Source of the DNA: Zygnema cylindricum
Lineage: Eukaryota > Streptophyta > Zygnematophyceae > Zygnematales > Zygnemataceae
Reading direction: 5' to 3'
DNA: 64,000 nucleotides
Assembly: GCA_037447655.1 (NCBI GenBank)
Contig: JBBHKE010001966.1
Span: forward strand, 336,329-400,328
The notes under the pieces were generated by a model, which saw only the letters and a list, made by a program, of their open reading frames with translations, searched no databases and was not told where the DNA came from. The number at the start of each line of letters is the position of its first letter. The stretch's first letter is position 1. Positions 9,575 to 19,805 of this stretch are shown piece after piece. Both the position numbers and the translations under genes were made by a program.

Positions 9575-10705
9575 AAAAAAATTCATTTTCGATATATCGT
9601 CGATGCGATATATCGGCAATATATCGCGATATTTCAATAATCGATATATCGAAGCGATATATCGATTATCGGGTACCTAAAATTCGGTACATATCGAATA
9701 TCGGCAAGTGGTCCTCGATACCCAACACTAGTGTCTACACTGCCCACCGCTGTTAGAGTTAATAACAGTTATCTTTTTTTTTTAGTACTTGATACCAGGT
9801 TTTATGATTGGGCCTCAAAGCGAGCCTTTTGCATTCAATGTTATCTATAGGTCTGAAATATTCCGGCATAATTATTTTTTTAACCTCAATTAGATGCAAT
9901 TGTGATTCTAAAGTGTGTTCAATCGGCTTTGCAATTTCGCATAACTTAAACAAGCAAAAAAAGTAAATAGTTGATACCCTCTCTGATGTTACCTGTAAAA
10001 ATCGAAAAAAACACATGAAAAATTGTTCCACCCTTATATATCGGTTATTTTCACTTTGGAAAATGGTGTATTGTCGAAGATCGCGAGTTTCCTTAACATG
10101 ATGAATTGAAAATTGACAGTTTTAATTTAATACCCAACATTCGAGTGTTGTTTATGTTACGATTCATTGAAGTTTATTATCGATCCTTTCAGTTTATTGA
10201 AAATTAATTTTACGATAAGTTGCGCGACACGCGATAAATTATAGAACTAAGAGTAAGTGATTTGCGTGTGACGTGAAACTACAACATTGTTGAAGTGTAT
10301 CGAAAAGCCGTTTCCAGCTATCCAACATATGCCTTTTTTTGACCCATCTATAATGGATATATCAGTCTAGTATATCGATAAGGCTAATATCGAAATATAG
10401 TTGCGATATGCCGGATGAATTATCGGGTTAATAACTATCACGTTATCTCTATACGCTGGTTTTTCACTTCTTTTCAAAAGCCCTCCCCGGCTCCCCCGCA
10501 AGCCTCCCGGGGGGAGGGTGGCGGGAGTCCTCATAGTTTGTCGTACATTTTTCCGTACTATATTTGTACGGACCTCACCTCCCACCACATAGATCGCGAT
10601 GGTTTTTGCTGGTTGCGATATACCGAGCCCTCTAACCGTTCGACATCGATATATCGAGTACCGAATCTATCGCGATAAGAAAAATCCCGATACACAACAC
10701 TATAC
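9575..10705. repeat. CGATATATCG-rich element, ends near CAACACTA
   Basis: Palindrome-rich DNA (CGATATATCG repeated at 9589-9665 and 10640-10660). Two places end alike: TCGATACCCAACACTA at 9715-9730 and CCGATACACAACACTA at 10688-10703. A third such end is at 17115-17130. Read in reverse, the ends begin TAGTGTTG, which resembles hAT-type termini. No coding region was found between 9740 and 10600. Confidence 0.4.
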
Positions 10706-11497
10706 TTGAAAGACACGTCTCCGTTTGTTGCGCGCGTTTGTCGTTTTGTACAAGGAAGCAGCAAATCCTGCAACTGCAAGTCGGAACTTCGATGTTCCAA
10801 CGTCGAAGTTCAAACGTCGAGATTTTCTATTGCTTCCGTTCCTGGTGGCGTATGTAAAGCCACACGTGTACAATGGTTATTGTCAGATGTGTTTGTTTTT
10901 TTCCCAGCCGTCCGTCACGTCAATATGCTTGAAATCGTGGCGGTGCGCCGAGACATTTTTGTCGGTGCAATCGAATACAGTACAGTACAGTACTCTACGG
11001 TTATGCTGTGAGCGGCAGTTCGAGAGTCAAACTTCCAGAAATATCTTGCTTTGCTGTCGGTGCCTATCAGCGGCTGGATATACACGTGTAGGGCGATATA
11101 CGTCGCATGACTTGTAAATTTTTTCAGCCAATGGTCAAATCTGTTCGCCTATGATTGTGACGCAGCAACTGCACTCGTGTCGGTGAGGTATCGTACGGCA
11201 CAGTTCTGTACCGTCGGATTTGAACAAAAGTTCCCCTCAATCTTTCCAACAATTCCCCGGAAGACCCGGCCTTGTCCGTCTCAATCTCCCTCCCATTCTA
11301 ATGGAGAACCCACTCCCTTTCGCTTTTCCCCCTGATCCTCCGGCCGGCCTTTTCTTCCCCTAAAAAATCTCATCCCTTCTCCCCCCATCTCTTCATCCGT
11401 ATACTTTTCGCACTCTTCCTTTTCCCCTGCCTCCTTCCCTCCCCTCTAGTCTGTGCAGCAGTTAGGATTTCCCCATGCACGGCTCGCCTCGACCGCC
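10706..11497 (+). promoter_or_regulatory. Upstream region of copy II
   Basis: About 790 bp shared with the upstream DNA of the other copies: a region around GCAGCAAATCCTGC and AACTTCGATGTTC, then GGATATACACGTG near 11078, then TCTGTTCGCCTATGATTGT (11139-11157), then TTCCCCTCAATCTTTCC and CCGGCCTTGTCCGTCTC. The near block TTAGGATTTCCCCATGC lies just before the ATG. The GTATAATACGACATG part seen in copies I and IV is missing here, so the promoter may be shortened. Confidence 0.5.
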
Positions 11498-12267
11498 ATG
11501 GACTGGCTGCGAGGCACGAAGAGAAGCGGAGGGCAGGGAAGGAGAGTGGCGGCGAGGGAAGAGGAGGGAAGCCAGAATGACCCGCTCAAAGCCCTGCGGA
11601 ATCTCTCTCGCAAACAAGTGAAAGAGGCCTGCCGTGACAAGCTCTGTGAGGAGCCTTGGGAAGTCTACAGGGGGACTCTAGAGGAGGAATATGTGGTTGT
11701 TTATGTTTTGGGACGTGACCACAATGTGGATGACGTGGCGCGGCAGATGCTGAGTGTCAGCCATCGCCACGTGGCGAAGGTCATAGGCTGGTGTGAAGAC
11801 AGTAGAAGCATTGTGGTGGAGGGGGGGAAGGGAGGGAGCTTGAAGGATAGGATAGAGCAAGGTTTGGGTTGGCAGGATTTTTGTCGGATAGCGAACCAAG
11901 TGGCAATTGCAGCAAGGTATCTTAGAAGACAAGGGATTGTTGGGGTGATAGATTATTTTTTGACGAATACGACAACAGCAAGCTTGTTCACATTCCGAGT
12001 TATTCGCATTTCGGTGAGGAGTGTTTTACTTTTGGCTTGATGCTAAGAGGAATGCTGACTGGACAATTTGGGGAAGGAGATGTCACGTCACAAGCTGATC
12101 TGAAAGCGAATCTCGACCCTCGTGTGAAAGAATGGGCGAATGTTGTGATTGAAGGACTCACTCGATTGGCTGAAAATTGTTTGGAAGATAACTTTATGGA
12201 GCTGTCCATGGAGAAAGTGGCAGAAGATATGGATCGCATCGGTAAACTGGCAGTGAAAATGGATCAG
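11498..12267 (+). pseudogene. Copy II exon 1: N1-A module with 10-base deletion
   Basis: The ATG opens MDWLRGTKRSGGQGRR, then DPLKALRNLSRKQVKEA, VYRGTLEEEYVVVYVL, DDVARQMLSVSHRHVAKVIGWC and the A half up to RRQGIVGVIDY. Other A modules read GATTCTAAAGCAATATTTTT here; at 11954 ten bases of this are missing and the frame shifts. The original frame ends soon after, and the A half continues in another frame from about 11957 (FDEYDNSKLVHIPSYSHFGEE, then LMLRGMLTGQFGEG, DLKANLDPRVKEW) to MDRIGKLAVKMDQ. The splice donor is also broken: CAGCTAAGG where the sister exons have CAG/GTAAGG. Two independent defects make this a likely pseudo-exon in front of a good kinase exon. Confidence 0.7.
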
Positions 12268-13191
12268 CTAAGGCATCCTCTCTCTCGTTCTCTCTCTCTT
12301 CCCCACCCTCTTCCTCCCTTCTAGTGGATTTGTGGTTATGCGACCTGTGTGGAAAATAACCTGTGGGTACTACTTTTAGAGAATTTCCTTAGGAAAAGTT
12401 ATAGGAGGATAGAATGCAAAGCAGAGATGTGAGAAATGCTATCCACATTGTAATGGTGTCAACACTCGTCAAGGAGAAAGTTCTTGGGGGCGGGGGTGAA
12501 GGGAGGGGAGAGGCAAAGGAATTTTTTGAAGTCTGATCTCCGTCAAGCAAGCAGCAGGCCCCCTCCCTCCATGGGAGTGAGAGAGGGCATGAGGAAAATG
12601 GGGAGGGTGCGGGAGAGGTGGAGGCGGAGGGAGGGCGAGAGGGAGATGGGGCGGGAGAGGGTTTTATCACGTTGTCTTATGTCTCATCCTTTTTGTATCT
12701 GGAGCGTTTGCTTGCCTTGTCATGATGACATTTTCTTTATGTCAGGTTTTTCGGAATTTCTCTGTCTTTCTTACCACATTTTGTCATCTTTTATGGCATT
12801 TTATGTCAGATTTGGCTATATCTCATCACGTTTTGTTTGTCTTGTTGCATCATATCACATTATCTCCTCTATTTTTTTCCGGGGACTTAGTGCATCTAGA
12901 GGATAAGGTTCTATTTACACCTTTCTTAATGCTTCTGTTGTCTTTTCTTTCGATACAAGGGAAATGTTTGTGAGAGGATTGTTTTTGTAGATCAGATCAA
13001 ATTTAGTTTGGAGAACAACTTAGTCTGCCCTCGTAAAATGCATATGAATTTGAATTTCCTAATGGTTGATGAATGGGTTCGCAATTTCTGTTGCAATGGG
13101 TTACTCATCTTTGGATGTAATGCGGCCGTCGAAATGCGCTTAAATGATGTATGAGAGTCAAAACTTAAAGCCTGACTCGCCGTTGTTGCAG
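12268..13191 (+). other. Copy II intron before the kinase exon
   Basis: It carries the usual post-A sequence (GTGGAAAATAACC, TATCCACATTGTAATGG, AAGCAAGCAGCAGG), then a G-rich stretch 12580-12660, then AT-rich DNA shared with copy VI upstream of its kinase exon (GAATTTGAATTTCCTAATGG). It ends in a branch-point-like CTGAC and the acceptor TTGTTGCAG. Confidence 0.55.
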
Positions 13192-14346
13192 GCTGGTATC
13201 GACCTTTGGCTCATCACTGCAGAAGAAATTGCAGCCGCAACTTCCAACTTCTCTTCTTCAAACAGGATAGGCAAAGGAGGCTTTGGTGAAGTTTTTAAGG
13301 GGCACCACAAAGGATTGTGTGTAGCCGTGAAAAAGCTCCTCCCTGGAAAAGCAAGTAAGAACTTTAAACAAGAAATCCTGCTTCTCAACAAGCTAAGGCA
13401 CCCGCATATCTTGTCTTTGATTGGTTTTGAGCCCAGTCGACCCTGTCTAGTGAGTGAGTACATCTCAGGAGGCAGCCTTCAAGACTACCTTCAAGAAACG
13501 GGAGGTGCCTTGACTTGGGAGGACAAAGTGCGAATCAGTCGAGAAATGGCGTCTGCTGTGGCATACATGCATAGTCGAGGAGTGGTGCATCGAGACTTGA
13601 AACCGGTGAATGTGCTTCTCGATCACGGTAAAAGAAGCAAAATATGTGATATGGGTTTGGCCAAACTGTGTGAGGGGAACCAGGTAAATATGTCCGGTAT
13701 TCAAGGCACTTACGGCTATATGGATCCTTACACAGTAAATACTGGACTTGTGGGTCCTTATTCGGACACGTATGCACTTGGACTCATTGTTCTGCAACTA
13801 CTAACAGGGATGAAGCATATCCGAGATGTTCATAACTTTTTAGGTCAACATGAAAAGCAAGTTAAGGCTAAATTTCAATCGATAGAAAAATTCACGGAAG
13901 ATAGTACCACTGTCGAGATTTTAATGAAACTAAGTAGCAGCAGCACAGGAAGTGGAGAGTCTGTTGTTGGTCAATCAGGCAGCCGATGGGAGGAGGATCC
14001 TGATGCTTTTAATAATATTGTTGAACAGTTCTGTTTACGATTGGATTCAAGGAGCTCTGTGATGCCCAAAGTGGCTCTAGAAAAGACTGTGGGGTTTCTC
14101 CTCCGATGCTTGGAGCGCCAGCGGGAATACCGGCCCAACCTCGATGACTTCCTGTTTGCCTTAGTAGAACTGGAACGTTTGGCCAGCAAGAAAGACCTTG
14201 AGAAGTCAGACATCTCAACCCATGGAGAATTTGACCCCCTCGTCTCTAGTGAACTTGGAGATCAGCTGGCAGAACAGGAAAAGGAAACTGATGAACAATT
14301 AAAATGTCTGTTGGAGGAATCCTCCAGATTGAAGGCCGAGCTCGAG
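13192..14346 (+). CDS. Copy II kinase exon: Ser/Thr kinase, RLCK-IX/U-box-kinase-like
   Basis: 385 codons, phase 0 at both ends. It starts AGIDLWLITAEEI after TTGTTGCAG; reading on from an upstream ATG at 13144 is possible, but the branch-point-like CTGAC and acceptor fit better. All core kinase elements are present: GKGGFGEVF (27-35), VAVKK with Lys47, Glu61 in alphaC, HPHILSLIGF, HRDLKPVN with Asp135 and Asn140, and Asp153 in DMG in place of DFG. APE is replaced in GYMDPYTVNTGLVGPYSDTYALG. The DxGLAKL and YxDP..TGL..PYSD pattern is like plant U-box/RLCK-IX kinases. After the domain come Ser-rich (SSSSTGSGESVV) and QLAEQEKETDEQLKCL segments leading into a coiled coil. It probably phosphorylates Ser/Thr in the cytoplasm; no membrane segment or signal peptide is visible. 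Confidence 0.88.
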
Positions 14347-14605
14347 GTAAGATCTTTTTCTTATTTCTAGAGAGTTGTCAAAGGGTATGGAAGCAGTATT
14401 ACGTGTTCTGACGGGAGTTATTGCGTTGTAAGCCATAAAAACCATAATCTCTTCGCAAGATCTTATCAGCATTGCTTTGTGGAATATTCGTTTTCCTTCT
14501 CGCCGTGTAGGCAGTATTTTTGGACATGGAAGAGAATTTAATAGGTGCAAAATATTTATCCTCACCTGGAAGTCTAAGCTAATCTTATCCTTTTTGGCTT
14601 TCCAG

Positions 14606-15073
14606 ATACTGGTTGCTGCACAAGAGAAGCTTCAACAGGATTTGGCGGATATTCAGTTGCGTGCAGAAACTTCAAAAATAAAGGTGTCAAAACTGCAGCA
14701 AGAAATTTCGACAGCAGCGAGCTTACAAAAATTTAAGGACCTCACACGCCTTGCCGATGATCTGAAGCTTTTGGGGCAGGCTATGACGGTTGAGGAAGAG
14801 AATAAGGTAGAACTGCAAATGGAGCTGAATGTACTGGAATTGAAAATGACAGAAAATAAAACAATAGCTGCTGACGTGGACAAAGCATTACAAAAAGTGA
14901 CGGAACCGGTTATGGCACTCTATGAGAGTCTGCGAGCACAGGCTTTGGAAAAACAAAAAGAAATAGAGACGGCATTGAAGGGAAGTGACCTCGAGAAGGT
15001 GATGTCATTAGCGAAGGAGGCCACAACATCAAATGAGAAAGCAAGTAAGCTTCAGAAAAAGTACGGGTTCTGA
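14606..15073 (+). CDS. Copy II last exon: coiled-coil C-terminus
   Basis: 155 codons plus stop, entered in phase 0 after GGCTTTCCAG; the preceding exon ends CTCGAG/GTAAGA, so the join reads through in frame. The sequence is rich in Glu, Lys, Leu and Gln with heptad-like spacing (EKLQQDLADIQLRAETSKIK, KLQQEISTAASLQKFKDL, VELQMELNVLELKM, RAQALEKQKEIETAL), predicting a long coiled coil and self-association. It ends KASKLQKKYGF and TGA. No second copy is found in the window: the kinase of copy VI is cut before it. A possible AATAAA signal lies at 15256. Confidence 0.85.
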   Translation: MLVAAQEKLQQDLADIQLRAETSKIKVSKLQQEISTAASLQKFKDLTRLADDLKLLGQAMTVEEENKVELQMELNVLELKMTENKTIAADVDKALQKVTEPVMALYESLRAQALEKQKEIETALKGSDLEKVMSLAKEATTSNEKASKLQKKYGF

Positions 15074-16364
15074 ATAATCGAGGTTTGGCTGCCATTTACT
15101 GTAACATCGATGGTTTTTATCATTAGTTTTCAATGAAATAATTTTTGAAAACAATTTTTTGCCAGAGTTCGTTCGAAATAATTGCTTGCCCGACCAGGAG
15201 CCTTTTGGCTGGTCAGCTAAAGCTTAGTCCTAGTGCTGCTTTCCCTAAAACGCTTAATAAAAAATGGTCAATAACTTAAATACTTCATTGGCCAAAGTAG
15301 AATTCTGGTATACGTCTATATAGGCAAAAGGTACAAATAAATTGGTAATTTGGTAGAAGTACATTTGTTACATACGTCCCTAAAAGCTAAGGGTACAAAT
15401 AAACGCCTTGATTCCATAAGTTCACATAGGTTGAGAAAAGGATTATCTTATTTTTTGTAGTTCTCCTGTGATGTAGTTAGTAACATCTATGTACAGTATT
15501 TCCAGGCAACATTTTAGAACATTAGTGATGCATAGCCGTCAGTGTCTCTATTTTGTACAAATCTCAACCAAATTTGCCTTAAAAAGGTTTTTGGGGAGAG
15601 GCAAATATTATTTTATCTTATTATTTTTATATTATTATTATTACCTTATTTATATTATTTATTTGTGTTTCGAACAAATGGAAGAAGGGGAGAAGGGAAA
15701 GCCAGGAGAGAAGGGAAACAGAAAATATGTGGTCGGAGAACCTCATATTTTTTTTATTAAAGAAAAAATGTAGCTTTACGCAGTTTTAATCCTCCAAAAA
15801 GGAGAATTGCGAAAGATTTGGTATTGATGCCAAAACCGAATCGATCAGTTGACATTTTCTCGTCTTTTTATTCTTTGAAAAGGTTTTTTTAAATAAATTC
15901 GATGCCTGTCACATTCAATCTGGAGTAGATCCTCTCCTATTTTGGGTTTTTAGGGTTTTTAGGGTTTTTAGAGTTTTTTAGAGTTTTTAGACATAGGATA
16001 AAAAACCAAAAAAAAAAAAAAAAAAAAAAAGAAACAAAAAAAAAACAAAATAAAAACAAAAAAAAAGAGAGGGAAAAAAAAAGTCTGAATACCAGCTCCG
16101 TCCACCCCAAATGAAAGGTGGGGGAGGGAGGCAAACAAAGTGGGGGGTGGGAAGGAGTTGGGAGCGAGGGGTGAGAGCCAACAAAGAGGGGGAGGGGGGA
16201 AGAGGGATATAATCAAAAACAATAAAACTAAAAAGGTTGTAGCTGTTTTTCTTTCCTTGTCTTTTGTTGTTACTTATTTGATTAAAAAACCGTGTTTTAT
16301 ATGACAACGCCCCCCCTAGAAGGGTACATGGAAAGGGGGCTTGGACTCTCTGTTATTTATTTCC
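15074..16364. other. 3' flank of copy II, no further gene
   Basis: It contains an AT-rich region, a TTATTATTATATT stretch (15605-15660), three TTTTTAGGG units at about 15948-15972 that look telomere-like but are too few and one base pair off the plant type, and a long A tract with AAACAAAAAAAA at 16008-16080. No coding region is supported. Confidence 0.5.
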
Positions 16365-16835
16365 TCTAACCTTCTTCCTCCTCCCCGCTCTCACTTCCTC
16401 CCCTCCTCCCGCCCATTCCCTCCCTTCTGTTTTTAAAAACCATATCTTGCCTCTCTTCCCCATCCCTCCCCTCCCCTTCCGTCTTCTTCCTCCACTCTCC
16501 CCCCCCCTCTTCTCCCCCTCCCCCTCTTCTCCCCCTCCCCCTCCTCCCTCCCCCCTCCCCCCTCCCCAAAAAATTCCCAGAAAGCTTCCTAAATCCTCCT
16601 GAAAACTCCCTCTCAACTTTCCAAAACCCCCAAACTAACTCCCCGAACCCAATCCTCACTCTTCCCACCCCCCCAAACCCGAATCTCTCCTCCCCTCTCT
16701 CTCTCTCCAAACAGAAATCTTGCAGTCCCTCCCTCTCAATCCACCCCTCTTTCCCCACCCCTTTCCCCCTCCCTTCCCCCCCCCCCTCTCCCTTTCCCCC
16801 CACCCCTCTCCCCCCCCCCCCCCCCTTCCCCCCTA
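16365..16835 (+). repeat. Pyrimidine tract, 470 bp
   Basis: Nearly pure C/T on the plus strand (CCTCCCCCTCCTCCC units, then C runs at 16809-16826). It resembles the intronic tracts of the module genes, but no module exon follows within 1 kb, so it may be what remains of a lost unit. Confidence 0.65.
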
Positions 16836-16924
16836 GCTGGCAGTCTTCTCACAGAGTCACCTACACCCTTGGGGGGGGGAGGGGGCTGGAAAAAAAAACT
16901 GGAACTGACGTCTTTTCGATATAT

Positions 16925-17063
16925 CGCGGTTTAAATTCTATGATGAGTCAACCGACCGTAACCGCCCGACCCCCAAAATTTGGCAACCGAATCCGTTCCG
17001 GATCCGGCGCGGGCGGTCGGTTAACGGTCGGTCACGGTTTCGGTTGACCGTTTGCGACCTCTG
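16925..17063. mobile_element. Right-end fragment of a hAT-like miniature element
   Basis: Matches the right end of the element at 41366-42458: CCGACCCCCAAAATTTGGCA, then GGCGCGGGCGGTCGG, then TTGCGACCTCTG at the tip. The left end is absent, so it is truncated. Confidence 0.6.
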
Positions 17064-17129
17064 AGTATGGGGAACCTAAAATAAGGTACATATCGAATAT
17101 CGGATAAGGGCCTTCGATACACAATACTA

Positions 17130-18089
17130 ACATTATGGTTTGATGGCACCGACAATGTAGCCGTACAGCCTCCACGGTTTGACTTTTATGTGAAAACTGC
17201 CGTACAGAACTATGTCGTACTCCGTTGTACCGATAACAGCGTAGGAGCACCGACAAAATGACACGCGTACATAGCGACAGAGTTCAGAGATTGGACATGA
17301 CCGGAGAAAGTACAGAAATATCCATTGCATGTGTTACACGTGTTTAGCCATTGCCGCATGTGCTACGGACATCGAAGCAGGACATTTTCATTGGATGTTC
17401 AAAATTCGAAGTAATAAAAATTTGATATTTTTGTTGCTTCGTTTCAGGCGGCGAATGCGATAAGAAAACCTGTCGAATGGATAATTGTCGGATGTGTCTG
17501 CTCATTTACCTGCCGACAGTCACGTCAATATGCATAAAAGTACAATAATGTCGGCTTGACGACGACACTATTGTCAGTGCGATAAAGTACAACACAAGCT
17601 AATTTTTTGTACGGCTGTTTCGAGTCAAACTTCAACAAATTTCCTGCTTGCGCCTATCAGGTGCAAGATATACACGTGCGAAATGAAATAACCTTTTCAT
17701 GAGGTTAAACTATCTAGTCAAATCTGTTCGCCCGATGATTGTGTCGCGTCGGTGGTAGAGTACGGTACGGTCTGGAATTGGACAAAAATTCCCCTAAGTC
17801 TTCCTCGAATTCCACGAGAGTCCCGATTTTGTCGTCTCCATCGCCCCCCACCTCGCTGGGCCCCTAATCCTCTTCCCCGCCTTTTTTCTTGAACAGAAAA
17901 CCCTACATTTTCTCCCCGTCTCTTTGTCCCTCTCCTTTCCACACCCTTCCTTTCCCCCTGCCTCCTGCCTCCCTCCCTCCCTCCCTCCCTCCCTCCCTCC
18001 CTCCTTCCCTTCCTCCCTCCCTCCTTGCCTGCCTGCCTCCCTCCCTCCCTCCCTCATGGTTTGCCAATGCACTGCTCGCCTCTTCCCCC
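17130..18089 (+). promoter_or_regulatory. Upstream region of copy III
   Basis: Shared with copies I, II, IV and V: ACAATGTAGCCGTACAGCC, GACATGACCGGAGAAAG, GGGCGAATGCGA-like, ATATACACGTGC (17670), TCTGTTCGCC, then AAATTCCCCTAAGTCTTCC. A CCCTCC tract (17970-18050) follows. The close-in GTATAATACGACATG and GTTAGGGTTT motifs are not seen; the tract joins almost directly to the start region, so the core promoter seems deleted. Confidence 0.45.
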
Positions 18090-18685
18090 ATGGACTAGCT
18101 GCTTGGCATGAAGAGGAGCGAAGGGCAGGGAAGGGGAGTGGCGAAGATGGTGGGGGAGGAGGACCCGCTCAGAGACTTGCGCACTCTCTCTCTCAAAGAA
18201 TTGAAATACGCCTACATGGACAAGCTGCGTGAGGAGCCTTGGGAAGTCTACTTGAGGTGGTTAGAGAGCGAATATGTGGCTGTCCATGTTTTGGGACGTG
18301 ACCACAATGTGGATGACGTGGCGCGGCAGATGCTGAGTGTCAACCATCGCCACGTGGCGAAGGTCATAGCCTGGTGTCGCGACAGTGGAAGCATTGTGGT
18401 GGAGGGGGGAATAAATACGGATAAGCTATTAATACAAAGATTATTGGAATGTCCGAGTGTGTTTGAGATAGCACGAGCGGTGGCATCTGCTGCTGCGTAT
18501 TGGCGTATTTGGCCAGTCAAAGTGGTGGTGTCGGAAAAGTGCCTAAACAGGTAATTTTTAATGAAGAGAACATCCTCAAGCTTGTCTACTTTCCACTTTC
18601 CTGTGGATTAGACAGTGCAACTCGCAGTTTTGGAAGATTTCTGAAAGAAGTGGTGAAGGGACCTTTGCAACGTTTGAATGCCATC
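18090..18685 (+). pseudogene. Copy III exon 1, 5' part: broken N1-B module
   Basis: The expected MDW start reads ATG-GAC-TAG, a stop at codon 3. An in-frame ATG at 18108 (MKRSEGQGRG) could serve, since copies IV and V also have Met at that position. The N-half is intact (DPLRDLRTLSLKELK, VYLRWLESEYVAVHVL, DDVARQMLSVNHRHVAKVIAWC). In the B half an extra eight bases (a GCGTATTG repeat near 18500) shift the frame after AVASAAAY. The B half then continues in another frame (YLASQSGGVGKVPKQ, ENILKLVYFP, ATRSFGRFLKEVVKG). The exon is interrupted at 18685, within LNAIS, by the composite insertion that follows. Not functional. Confidence 0.75.
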
Positions 18686-18810
18686 GTTGTATTGGAAGTG
18701 GATTGGCGGAAGCCATAAAATTATCCCAAATACAAATCAATTTCTCTCTCCAATGCATTGATCTTTCTCTTGTGTATAATTTCATGGCTTCCGCCAATCC
18801 GTAGGGGACG
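18686..18810. mobile_element. Left unit of the composite insertion, with 17-bp inverted repeats
   Basis: GGATTGGCGGAAGCCAT at 18700-18716 is perfectly complementary to ATGGCTTCCGCCAATCC at 18784-18800, with CT-rich DNA between. The right arm begins TGGCTTCC, at the place where the neighbouring units have a primer-site-like TGG.., and is followed by GTAGGGGACG, a polypurine-like run just before the next LTR. It may be a truncated miniature LTR unit or a separate hairpin element. Confidence 0.5.
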
Positions 18811-18919
18811 TGTTGGAGGAATGTCCACTTCGGACTCCACATGTGTGTATCGCAGTAAATGTTGGATCCGCTAGTGCGCCGTTCTGCGCCATTCAGTTTC
18901 ATGCGCTTGCATGCACATC

Positions 18920-18992
18920 GGCCGGGTAGCTCAGTTGGTAGAGTTTTTGTACGGCTAACACAAGGTCCCGGGTTCGATCCCCGGCTTGGCCA
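18920..18992 (+). other. tRNA-like sequence inside LTR alpha-1
   Basis: A 7-bp acceptor stem (GGCCGGG with CTTGGCC), a D-arm with the A-box TAGCTCAGTTGGTAGAG, a perfect T-arm (CCGGG-TTCGATC-CCCGG) and a final A. The anticodon arm is degenerate and no T is found at the position before an anticodon, so a working tRNA is unlikely; it may serve as an internal RNA polymerase III promoter. Confidence 0.65.
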
Positions 18993-19226
18993 TTTTCCAA
19001 AAATTTCACTTTGGTGCCCATGCGGTACGTAGAATATCGTCGATCCTCAATATGGTACCAAAGCAAGGGGGCATTGGCAAGCCACACGAGATGGAGTACA
19101 TCGTGAGGGGGCGTGTTGGAGGAAGGTCCACTTCGGACTCCACACGTGTGTATCGCGGTAAATGCTGGTTCCGGCAGTGCGCCGTTCATTGTCGTAAATT
19201 TGGTTTTTGGCGCTTGCATGCACATC

Positions 19227-19300
19227 GGCCGGGTAGCTCAATTGGTAGAGCTAGTGTACAGCTAAACACAAGGTCTCGCGTTCGATCCCCGGCTTGGCCA
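19227..19300 (+). other. tRNA-like sequence inside LTR alpha-2
   Basis: Counterpart of the alpha-1 tRNA-like core, with the same acceptor stem and A-box. The T-stem has a mismatch (CGCG in place of CGGG) and the anticodon region is one base longer (CTAGTGTACAGCTAAACAC). Confidence 0.6.
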
Positions 19301-19521
19301 TTTTCCAAAGTTTTCACTTTGGTGCCTATGCGATACGTAGAATATCGCCGATCCTCAATATGCTATCGAAGGCAGAGGGACCAGGTTTACATGGATAATT
19401 ATGACCGGCTACCTCTCGAGGGGGGGTGTTTACGTACGAAAAATGTACCGATCGATACCCAGAATTGTGGTAATATCCACGTTGAAACCTAAATAAAATT
19501 GGACCCACCAGCGTAACATCT

Positions 19522-19594
19522 GAGCTTGTGGTACAGTGGTTAGTACATTCACACCTAAAGTGAAAAGTCTTAGGTTGAAATCTTGGCCGGCTCA
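19522..19594 (+). other. tRNA-like sequence inside LTR beta-1
   Basis: Acceptor strands GAGCTTG/CCGGCTC pair over most positions; the A-box-like TGGTACAGTGGTTAGTAC is present. The anticodon stem TTCAC/GTGAA is perfect around ACCTAAA, but the residue before the CTA triplet is not T and the T-arm is decayed. Confidence 0.5.
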
Positions 19595-19805
19595 TCATTT
19601 CCTTTTATTGGGATCGTCTATTCTATCCCCCGATTCTATGAATCTTAACATGGCATCGGAGCCGATTCTATGAATCTTAACATGGCATCAGAACCAAGGG
19701 GATCAGGGGGTGTTGACGTACGAAAAGTATACCGATCGATACCCGAAATTGTGGTAATATCCACGCTAAAACCTAAATAAAATTGGACCCACCAGCGTAA
19801 CATCT

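Larger units (their letters stand above)
18811..19357. mobile_element. TRIM-like element alpha: two short LTRs with tRNA-like cores
   Basis: Two direct repeats of about 240 bp (18811-19049 and 19114-19357) both begin TGTTGGAGGAA.GTCCACTT and end GATCCTCA. The 64-bp interior starts with TGGTACCAAAGC, close to the TGGTATCAGAGC primer site of plant LTR retrotransposons, and ends in GTGAGGGGGCG, a polypurine-like run. There is no room for genes. This is the structure of a terminal-repeat retrotransposon in miniature. The repeats differ at several sites, so the insertion is not recent. Confidence 0.7.

Noticed and set aside
13144-13191. ATG at 13144 as the start of the kinase protein
   Set aside because: The upstream bases include a branch-point-like CTGAC and the TTGTTGCAG acceptor conserved in copy VI; the in-frame ATG is not conserved there. 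A short kinase-only start remains possible.
15945-15990. Interstitial telomere repeat
   Set aside because: Only about three TTTTTAGGG units, not the plant TTTAGGG unit, grading into TTTTTAGAG; more likely simple-sequence drift.
16366-16803. Minus-strand Gly/Glu-rich frame of 145 codons, and similar frames at 210-575, 5542-5880 and 34031-34297
   Set aside because: Complements of pyrimidine tracts; no homology-like structure, no splice context.
17032-17330. Short minus-strand frames in the promoter regions (also 38142-38360, 30869-31117)
   Set aside because: They overlap conserved upstream DNA, are not conserved as protein between copies, and differ in length and frame.
18920-19300. True tRNA genes
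   Set aside because: Acceptor and T arms are good, but the anticodon arms are malformed, no T precedes the anticodon triplet, and the sequences lie at the same place in each LTR pair.
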